Assembly: GCF_029433335.1 (NCBI RefSeq)
Contig: NZ_JAQTHX010000001.1
Span: forward strand, 1,426,001-1,490,000
DNA from: Bifidobacterium sp. ESL0745
Lineage (GTDB): Bacteria > Actinomycetota > Actinomycetes > Actinomycetales > Bifidobacteriaceae
Length of the DNA stretch: 64,000 nucleotides
Reading direction: 5' to 3'
Shown here one piece after another: positions 57,555 to 64,000 of this stretch. Position 1 is the stretch's first letter; every line of letters starts with the position of its first letter. The position numbers were made by a program, and so were the translations under genes. Under the pieces are notes generated by a model that saw only the letters and a program-made list of their open reading frames with translations, was not told the origin of the DNA and searched no databases.

Positions 57555-57710
57555 AAAAACCACCTTAGCTACTTTTGAAGTCTTTTGTCAGTATAAACGA
57601 CTCCAATATGAGTATAATGGCATTTATAATTTTCGACAATCCATCGAACGAAAATCAGCAGAATCGGCTATCAACATGGCAAAAGGGCTGCAACCAAGCC
57701 CGACGGTCCT

Positions 57711-57829
57711 GTAATCATTCACGCATTATCTGCCCTCATCAAGATTAAGAATTGAGTTTTATATCTTTTTTATTTCTTTTTATTTTGTTATACATTTTAC
57801 GATTATTCTAATCGTAACCACAATAAGTA
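57711..57829. repeat. AT-rich direct repeat, copy B
   Basis: The second copy of the repeat at 52620-52736. It contains a perfect inverted repeat TACGATTA-TTC-TAATCGTA, a possible operator. It lies between the DinJ gene and the thrB stop and marks the right border of the accessory island. Confidence 0.85.
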
Positions 57830-57891
57830 AATTATTTTCACTATTCCTCGATGCCGATAACTACATCCGCGAGAAGAACAGATAGCAGCGT

Positions 57892-59208
57892 TTAGGAAAG
57901 TTCGACCTCAACACCCTGTGCACTCACGGGAAGATGGAGGACACGCCAATGGCCACTTTTCAGCTGGGGGGCGGCGACTTCGTCGATTTGCGCGGAGGCG
58001 TCGCCATAGTGAAGAACCAGGACGCACGGGCCGGCTCCGGAGACGGCGGCGGCAAAACCCTTGGAGCGCAAGGTTTCAATCAGCTTCCATGAGGGGGCCA
58101 TTAGTCCTTTGCGATAAGGCTGATGGAGCCTGTCTTGCGTAGCGGCGAAAAACAGGGCATTGGAACGCGAAGCGATGGCGAGATTATCGTCGTGCTGATC
58201 TTGCTGAAACTGGGGAGACAAATCACAATCTGCGATGCTCCCGTGTCGGGATTGAAGATTGCTACCGGTAGAAATCGTGCGCGAATCAGGATTATCTTCA
58301 TTATCACGAACAGATGATTCACCGTCTTGCGATTCGCCAACCGAATCGCCGCGAAGACCCACCGGATTCATCGCGGCCGGGAGCAGCGCGACACGGGAGA
58401 TGTTGAACACCGCATCCTTGTACGGCAGCTTCTGGGGCAAGGCCTCGCGCGCCTTTTGCGTGGAAAGCTCGAAATCGGGGACGAAAACGGCGGCGGTCAT
58501 GGCTTTCGCCACCGGATAGTTGACGGTGTGGAATCCGGCACGCAGCTGTTCGCCGCCGGGGATAGCTACGGAGTCTACGCCTTCCGCAGTCTCGAAATTC
58601 CACGAAACCGTAAGGCCGCCGTAAACCGCGGGGGCCACGTTGTCGGGATGGCCTTCCATCGAAGCGGCCATCTGGAAAATCGTTTCGCGGTTGAAATCGG
58701 CGTCGCCTTGCGCAAAAGTGGCAGCGGCGGCGATGCCGGCGACGATGGCCTCGGCCGACGAACCCATGCCACGAGCCTGCGGAATGTTGTTCTGTGCCTC
58801 AAGAGTAAAGCCGAAACGGCGCAGGCCGAATGCCTCGCACGCACGACGGAAGGCCGAAACGACCAGATGTGTTTCGTCACGGGGCAAGGTGCGCTCACCT
58901 TCGCCGTGGATGATCACCTTGGCGGCGGTGTCAGGAAAATCGTGCGCATTACGTTCACTGCGTCGACTTTGCTGTCCTAATTGGCCGGTCTCGCCGGATC
59001 GGATGTGTTGGCCATCGTGATTTACTTGGTGATCCCGGTCGTTTCGATTCCGCTGATCATCAATCGGTTCATCTTCATTAATCGTAAAAGTAAGCTCGTC
59101 GTGATAATCCAGCGCCAAACCGACGGTGTCGAAACCGGAACCGAGATTCGCGCTTGTGGCCGGCACCCGCACCTTGACCTGCCGCACTTTCGGCATCATT
59201 GACGCCAT
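57892..59208 (-). CDS. thrB: Homoserine kinase with two polar insertions
   Basis: GHMP kinase that phosphorylates homoserine for threonine synthesis. Recognised by VRVPATSANLGSGFDTVGLALD at the start, the ATP loop ARGMGSSAEAIVAG, EGHPDNVAPAVYGG, and the C-terminal AAVSGAGPCVLVL. The family is usually 300-330 residues; this one has about 438 because of an Asn/Asp/Arg/Gln-rich insert around residues 48-90 and another Ser/Asp-rich one around 295-345. Both fall between conserved blocks, so activity is probably kept. ATG 59208 has GGAG six bases upstream. It follows hom in the same direction. Confidence 0.93.
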   Translation of the reverse strand: MASMMPKVRQVKVRVPATSANLGSGFDTVGLALDYHDELTFTINEDEPIDDQRNRNDRDHQVNHDGQHIRSGETGQLGQQSRRSERNAHDFPDTAAKVIIHGEGERTLPRDETHLVVSAFRRACEAFGLRRFGFTLEAQNNIPQARGMGSSAEAIVAGIAAAATFAQGDADFNRETIFQMAASMEGHPDNVAPAVYGGLTVSWNFETAEGVDSVAIPGGEQLRAGFHTVNYPVAKAMTAAVFVPDFELSTQKAREALPQKLPYKDAVFNISRVALLPAAMNPVGLRGDSVGESQDGESSVRDNEDNPDSRTISTGSNLQSRHGSIADCDLSPQFQQDQHDDNLAIASRSNALFFAATQDRLHQPYRKGLMAPSWKLIETLRSKGFAAAVSGAGPCVLVLHYGDASAQIDEVAAPQLKSGHWRVLHLPVSAQGVEVELS

Positions 59209-59447
59209 AATCGTCTCCCCGTCTCGTATTGACCGACTATTCCCAACCGATAACAACAGGATAACGCCATTGCCTCGAACGCGGCAAAAAGCGCCCACAA
59301 TTGCGAATCATTCATTTTTCCCTGCATTATCGAGCGGTGAATCCGAGGCTGAAAATCGTAAAAGAAACCCACGTATCACACCGAACGAACGCGGGTCCGA
59401 ACCTTACCGTCGAAAACCGGCGGCAAACCGATGGCAAAGGCCGAACC

Positions 59448-60839
59448 TTACATCTCACGCAGAATCGAGGGCTCGCCAATGACGAAATCGAACTTGCAGA
59501 CGTCATCGACCGTCTCGCGCAGGGTGGTTTCGCTGCACTGATGCGTCACCACGCGCAGGGTCTGCAGCTCGCCCGAATAGCCGGGGTCGTGCGGGGTAGG
59601 CTTCAAGTCCTGGTTGATGCCGTTGATGGAAACATTGTGATCGGCGAAAGTCTTGGAAATCGCGGCGAGGATGCCGGGGCGGTCGCAGACGCGGAAGCGC
59701 ACGGCGAACGCGGCGTGGGAAGCGCTCAACGGAGCCTTGGGCAGGTTCTGGTACATCGAGATCTGCGGGCCGGTGCCGCCCTGGACGATATGGCGGGCGA
59801 CGGTGACCACATCACCCATGACCGCCGAAGCCGTGGGGGCGCCACCTGCGCCACGGCCATAGAACATCAGGTCGTCGGCCGCCTGCGCATGCACGAAGGC
59901 CGCATTGTAGCTGCCGTGGACGCTGGCAAGCGGGTGGCCATTGGGAATAAGCGCCGGATAGACGCGCGCGGAAACACCGTTTTCGTCGCTGGTGACGACG
60001 GCGAGGAGCTTGATGACCTTGTGCTCGGCCTTGGCGAGGGCGATGTCGTCGGCGGTGATACTTGTAATACCTTCCATCGTGACGTCATCGATGCTCACCG
60101 GCGTATGGAACGCGAGCGAGGCGACGATCGCCGCTTTGTTCGCGGCGTCCTCACCCTCGATGTCGCCGGTCGGATCGGCCTCGGCGTAGCCCTTGGCCTG
60201 CGCATCCTTCAGCGCAATCTCGAAATCGAGACCCTTGGTGGTCATCTCGTCAAGAATATAGTTCGTAGTGCCGTTGAGGATGCCCAGAACGCTCAAGACC
60301 TTGTCGCCGACCAACGATTCGCGCAAAGGACGAATCAGCGGAATCGCACCGCCTACGGCCGCCTCGAAGTAGATATCGACGCCATCTTCTTCGGCCGCAC
60401 GATAGATTTCAGGGCCATATTTCGCCAGCAGCGCCTTGTTGGCGGTGACCACGGAGGCGCCGCTGTCGAGCGCCTTCAATACCAGCGTTCGTGCCGGTTC
60501 GAGGCCGCCGATGAGCTCGACCAGAATGTCGCTATGGGTGGCGACGTATTTGGTATCGGTGGTGAGCAGTGTTTTGTCGATCCAGGGGAAAGTGACCTTT
60601 TCGGGGTCCCGGCAGGCGATTCCGGAGATTTCGAGCGGCTGGCCGATGCGCTGCTGAAGCTCGTCCTTCTGCTCGGTAAGTATTCTCGCGACTTGCGAAC
60701 CGACGGTTCCAACGCCCAAAAGACCCACGCGGATCGGGGTCAAGCTGTTGTGAATCCCCTTGGACGGGACTTCCGTTTGATTGTTATCGTCCCGATCTTC
60801 CTGCGCATGTCGCCGCAACAAACCTTCCACCTGACCCAT
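59448..60839 (-). CDS. hom: Homoserine dehydrogenase
   Basis: It reduces aspartate semialdehyde to homoserine. About 463 residues: a NAD(P)-binding domain (RVGLLGVGTVGSQVARIL), the catalytic domain with TANKALLAKYG, AAVGGAIPLIRPLRESL, and TNYILDEMTTKGLDFE, and a C-terminal ACT domain (RFRVCDRPGILAAISKTFADH) for threonine feedback. ATG 60839 has GGGAG six bases upstream. It lies between lysA and thrB, matching the actinobacterial lysA-hom-thrB operon. Confidence 0.96.
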   Translation of the reverse strand: MGQVEGLLRRHAQEDRDDNNQTEVPSKGIHNSLTPIRVGLLGVGTVGSQVARILTEQKDELQQRIGQPLEISGIACRDPEKVTFPWIDKTLLTTDTKYVATHSDILVELIGGLEPARTLVLKALDSGASVVTANKALLAKYGPEIYRAAEEDGVDIYFEAAVGGAIPLIRPLRESLVGDKVLSVLGILNGTTNYILDEMTTKGLDFEIALKDAQAKGYAEADPTGDIEGEDAANKAAIVASLAFHTPVSIDDVTMEGITSITADDIALAKAEHKVIKLLAVVTSDENGVSARVYPALIPNGHPLASVHGSYNAAFVHAQAADDLMFYGRGAGGAPTASAVMGDVVTVARHIVQGGTGPQISMYQNLPKAPLSASHAAFAVRFRVCDRPGILAAISKTFADHNVSINGINQDLKPTPHDPGYSGELQTLRVVTHQCSETTLRETVDDVCKFDFVIGEPSILREM

Positions 60840-60948
60840 ACCACTCTCCCATTTCAACCGCTTTTATTACATCGCGCTTATTCAGACTTACCAATCCTAG
60901 AAAATGAATCCGACAGACGGCAAAAGGCGAATCAGAGTACGACTATCG

Positions 60949-62667
60949 TCAGCTCACATCAAGGGCGAGCAGGTCATCGATCGTTTGGCGGCGAAGCATG
61001 AGGTGCGCGTCTTTGCCGCTGACGGCGACGACGGCGGGAATCAAGGCCTGGTTGTAGTTGCTGGCCATCGTGCGGCCATAAGCGCCGGTGACGGGGATGG
61101 CGAGGATGTCGCCACGCTTGAGGTCTCGGGGCAGGTGGCATTCTTTCACGAGGATGTCGCCGGATTCGCAGTGCATGCCAACCACACGGGCGAGCATGGA
61201 ATCCTTGAGATTGCCGTTTTCGTCTTTTGCGCCGCCGCAATCGCGATTGGCAAGCAGAGCCGTATAATCCGCACCGTAGAGCGCCGGACGGATGTTGTCG
61301 CTCATGCCGCCGTCTACCGAAACGTACGTGCGCTCGTCAATCGGATTGCCGGCTTCATCTTTCGTCCCCTTCGGCAGCGCGACGTGCTTGATGGTGCCTA
61401 CACGATACAGCGTGACACCAGCGGGCGCGACGATCCAGCGACCGGGTTCGAAGGAAATGACCGGAGCCGGCATGCCGAGCGCCTTGTTGATGGACGTGAC
61501 GGCTTGGGCGAGGCGGCCGAGTTCGGCGTCGATGTCCATGGAATCCTCGGCGTCGGTGTAGGCCACGGAATAGCCGCCGCCCAAGTCGACCTCGGGCATG
61601 GTGCAGGCGTCAGTGGCGTAGAAGGTCTTGCGCAAGAGCATCATGCGGCGCGCGGCCTCGATGAAGGCGTTGGCATCGTGGATCTGCGAGCCGATATGGG
61701 AATGGATGCCGACCAGCTCGAGGTCTTCCTGACGGGAATAGATGTCTTTGAGCACCGCGAGCGCCGGACCATCCGCCACGGCGTTCATGGCCTCGGCAAG
61801 TTCGCGGTCCTCGTCGGAGACCTTGACATGGCTCATGTCGTAAGGGTATTTGACGGAGTAATCGAGCTTGGGCGTATATGTGGAACCGGCAACGAGGCCG
61901 GAATCGGCGGTGACCGGGCTTACGTGATTTTCCGAGCTAGCACTACCGGCGTCGACAATGGAATGGTTAGCGTTGCTCCTACCGCAGCCATTCTCAGAAC
62001 CGGCATTTGCGGCAGAATCATTGCCATTGCCGTCCCTGTCGCCTATATTTTCATTGCCGAGTTTGCCAAGAATATCAAGCATTTCCGGGCCAACGCCGGC
62101 CGGCAGCAGCGGCACGCCGAACTTCTGGTCCTCGTGCGCGGTGGAGATGTATTCGTGGCCACCGGCGTGGATGCCGGAGGTGACGCGCAGCATCACGCGG
62201 GCACGCTTGCCCAAGCGATGGGCGATGGCGGCGATGCGGGCGGGTTCATCGGGCGAATCCACGACGATTTTCGAGAAGCCTTCTTTGATGGCCAGTTCAA
62301 TCTCTTCGTCGGATTTGTTGTTGCCATGCAGCACGAGTCTGCGGCCTGGAGCGCCGGCGGCGAGCGCGATCTTGATCTCCCCCATCGAACAGGTGTCGAC
62401 GTGCATGCCGGCCTGAGTGACGATGCGCACAATCTCCTTGGAGAGGAACGCCTTGCCCGCGAAGCTGACATGGGTGGTGTTGGTATTGAAGGCTTTGGCA
62501 GCCGCGGCAACGAACTTTCGCGCGCGATTGCGCACTTCGTCGGTGTCGATCAGGTAGAGCGGCGAACCGAACTCATCCAGCAGCGATGCGGCGCTGTGGC
62601 CATGGAACATCAGTTCACCGTCTTTATTGAACGCCGTCGCTTCCGGCCAAATCGGAGTGATGCCCAT
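60949..62667 (-). CDS. lysA: Diaminopimelate decarboxylase
   Basis: It converts meso-diaminopimelate to lysine. The fold-type III PLP enzyme of 572 residues has PLYLIDTDEVRNRARKF, the PLP lysine in HVSFAGKAFLSKE, GIHSHIGSQIHDANAF and the CESGDILV motif at the C-terminus. The usual length is 420-470; the excess is a Gly/Asn/Ser/Asp-rich stretch near residues 205-265 between the barrel strands, plus small loops. It is the first gene of the lysA-hom-thrB set, downstream of argS with a GNAT gene in between. Confidence 0.94.
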   Translation of the reverse strand: MGITPIWPEATAFNKDGELMFHGHSAASLLDEFGSPLYLIDTDEVRNRARKFVAAAAKAFNTNTTHVSFAGKAFLSKEIVRIVTQAGMHVDTCSMGEIKIALAAGAPGRRLVLHGNNKSDEEIELAIKEGFSKIVVDSPDEPARIAAIAHRLGKRARVMLRVTSGIHAGGHEYISTAHEDQKFGVPLLPAGVGPEMLDILGKLGNENIGDRDGNGNDSAANAGSENGCGRSNANHSIVDAGSASSENHVSPVTADSGLVAGSTYTPKLDYSVKYPYDMSHVKVSDEDRELAEAMNAVADGPALAVLKDIYSRQEDLELVGIHSHIGSQIHDANAFIEAARRMMLLRKTFYATDACTMPEVDLGGGYSVAYTDAEDSMDIDAELGRLAQAVTSINKALGMPAPVISFEPGRWIVAPAGVTLYRVGTIKHVALPKGTKDEAGNPIDERTYVSVDGGMSDNIRPALYGADYTALLANRDCGGAKDENGNLKDSMLARVVGMHCESGDILVKECHLPRDLKRGDILAIPVTGAYGRTMASNYNQALIPAVVAVSGKDAHLMLRRQTIDDLLALDVS

Positions 62668-62862
62668 ATCTTCCGCCTCTTCTTTTCGTCTGTCACAATA
62701 TTTTTAAGCTGTACATAACGATAGCGAATCGGCGTGAAAAATAGATTGTTCTCTCTGATTTTGACTTGGAATTTAAATCATTCTTCCAAAATCGACTTCG
62801 TGGATTGGCCATATTCCATTAATCCAATCATCTCGAAACACACGGAATCAATACCAGACTAT

Positions 62863-63273
62863 TCACCCATTGCAAATCTGCATGGCAACGCCGTCCGGCA
62901 TGATCTCGAACCCATGCTTTTGGTAAAACGTCGCGTTTTTGCTTTCTTCGGGCATGACTTCGATGTAGAAATAATCGGCGTAACGCTGTTTGACCATCTC
63001 GACCATATGGCCGGCAATTCCCCGTCCTTGGTATTCGGGGTCGACCAATACGTAATGCATATAGGCCATCATCGAAGTATCGTCAAGCACGCGAACCAGT
63101 CCGACAAGCCTGTCGCCGTCCCAAGCGGAAAAGACCGTCGAAGAACCCATCAGAGCCTTGTACAAGCGTTCCGGGTATTTTCCTGAGACCCAGTCGACGG
63201 AAAGAAAGAGATGCTCAACCTGATCGCGCGTGAAACATTTTTCGTCCGTGAATTTGATGCCTTCGTCGGCCAT
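62863..63273 (-). CDS. GNAT-family N-acetyltransferase
   Basis: A 136-residue acetyl-CoA dependent acetyltransferase. The acetyl-CoA loop is in VLVDPEYQGRGIAGHMVEMV (Q/RxxGxG/A pattern), and ATFYQKHGFEIMPDG is the usual C-terminal motif B. ATG 63273 has AAAGGAGAG with ideal spacing. It is placed between lysA and argS; such short GNATs are difficult to assign and the substrate is unknown. Confidence 0.88.
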   Translation of the reverse strand: MADEGIKFTDEKCFTRDQVEHLFLSVDWVSGKYPERLYKALMGSSTVFSAWDGDRLVGLVRVLDDTSMMAYMHYVLVDPEYQGRGIAGHMVEMVKQRYADYFYIEVMPEESKNATFYQKHGFEIMPDGVAMQICNG

Positions 63274-63326
63274 GCTCTCTCCTTTGATTTGCTTTTTGCA
63301 CATTCAGTTTATCCGTCGCATACAAA

Positions 63327-63366
63327 AATCGGCCGCGCCGTTCCATAATGGAAAACGCGACCGATT
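63327..63366 (-). terminator. Terminator of argS
   Basis: AATCGGCCGCG and CGCGACCGATT form a strong stem followed by TTTTTGTA on the minus strand, 18 bases after the argS stop. Confidence 0.8.
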
Positions 63367-63383
63367 CGCTACATATTTCAGCG

Positions 63384-64000
63384 TTACATCTTGTCGGGTG
63401 CAGTCACGCCAAGCATCGCAAGACCGGAGGCGATGACACGCTGCACGGCATCGTTCAACTGCAGACGGGCTGCGGCACGAGCCGGCTCCGGGTTCTTGGC
63501 GACGCGCACGGCCTCGAGTTTCGCGGCGTCTTTTTCGCGGGCCTCAAGGTCCGTCAGATCCATCGGGACAACGCGTTCGAGGTTGTACCACTTGTGGTAC
63601 GTGCCGGCCAGCGCCTCGAGATAATGCGCGATCTTGTGCGGAGCACGCAGGTCGCCAGCGTCCGAGACAACGGACGGCCACTGGGCCAGTGCGCCAAGTA
63701 CTTCGCCGTCGGCAGGAGTATCGAGCAGCGACAGATCGGCGGCATTCGCGTCAATCTTTGCGGCTTCGGCGTTACGGTCGACGTTGCAGCTGCGGGCATG
63801 CGCATACTGTACGTAATACACAGGGTTCTCGTTGGTGTGTGAAGCGAGCACGTCAAGGTCGATGTCGACGCTGGTGTTGTAGTCGGTGCGCGCGAGCGAA
63901 TAACGCGCGGCGTCCACGCCGACGGCCTCCACCAAATCATCAATGGTAACGACGTTGCCGGCGCGCTTGGACATGCGCACGGCCTTGCCGTCCTTCATCA
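63384..64000 (-). CDS. argS: Arginyl-tRNA synthetase (partial, 5' end outside window)
   Basis: The C-terminal ~205 residues of a class I synthetase. The KMSKS-type loop is RMSKRAGN at the window edge, followed by VVTIDDLVEAVGVDAARY and the anticodon-binding helical domain with NPVYYVQYAHARSCNV and the invariant ALAGTYHKWYN, VTAPDKM end. The order argS, lysA, hom, thrB is typical of actinobacteria. Confidence 0.95.
   Translation of the reverse strand, partial: MKDGKAVRMSKRAGNVVTIDDLVEAVGVDAARYSLARTDYNTSVDIDLDVLASHTNENPVYYVQYAHARSCNVDRNAEAAKIDANAADLSLLDTPADGEVLGALAQWPSVVSDAGDLRAPHKIAHYLEALAGTYHKWYNLERVVPMDLTDLEAREKDAAKLEAVRVAKNPEPARAAARLQLNDAVQRVIASGLAMLGVTAPDKM

Noticed and set aside
59301..62718. 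Two long + strand frames opposite hom and lysA
   Set aside because: Both are antisense to well-conserved enzymes and lack start signals or domains.

Overview
This window reads as the chromosome of a Bifidobacterium, or a close relative in the high-GC Gram-positives. Supporting signs are GC-rich housekeeping genes with strong GGAG-type ribosome binding sites, the argS-lysA-hom-thrB order, an RNase E/G with a long disordered N-terminus, a Maf protein fused to a NUDIX domain, NusG with a long acidic N-terminal extension, and a large exopolysaccharide (EPS) locus with a DUF4012 protein and a CpsD-type priming transferase. The species cannot be fixed from the sequence alone.

Layout. 1-4.8 kb: a partial membrane protein, rmlB (dTDP-rhamnose precursor), a NUDIX hydrolase and an orphan protein. 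5.4-25.1 kb: a markedly AT-rich EPS locus with two membrane acyltransferases, four glycosyltransferases, two flippases, ugd, a polymerase-like membrane protein, DUF4012 and the priming glycosylphosphotransferase. It carries a GC-rich, frameshifted IS256-family element with both inverted repeats, plus the 3' relic of a second one whose end forms the C-terminus of a flippase. 25.4-28.1 kb: an MFS exporter and a secreted or anchored HNH nuclease. 28.3-35.6 kb: rplA, rplK, nusG, secE and tRNA-Trp, but nusG and rplK are separated by a four-gene cassette that matches L-rhamnonate catabolism (lactonase-type amidohydrolase, IclR regulator, KDR aldolase RhmA, L-rhamnonate dehydratase RhmD). 35.8-50 kb: aminotransferase, proB, obg, rpmA-rplU, rne, dapE, an AEC transporter and maf-nudix. 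50.1-57.8 kb: an accessory island. 57.9-64 kb: thrB, hom, lysA, a GNAT acetyltransferase and the 3' end of argS.

The accessory island holds two toxin-antitoxin modules with intact antitoxins and broken toxins, two AAA ATPases with nuclease-like C-termini, an LPXTG surface protein whose reading frame is interrupted at a run of nine G (probable phase variation), a decayed LPXTG tail of a second such gene, and two copies of a roughly 118-bp AT-rich repeat.

How the parts fit: RmlB and Ugd would supply dTDP-rhamnose intermediates and UDP-glucuronate to the EPS transferases. The priming transferase starts the unit on undecaprenyl phosphate, the GT2/GT4 enzymes extend it, the acyltransferases decorate it, and a flippase and a Wzy-like protein export and polymerise it. 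The rhamnonate cassette would instead break a deoxysugar acid down to pyruvate and lactaldehyde. The most interesting signals are the poly-G surface-protein switch, the catabolic cassette inside the nusG-rplK junction, an exactly 62-bp-periodic array of small hairpins ahead of rne, and polar insertions inside several conserved enzymes.
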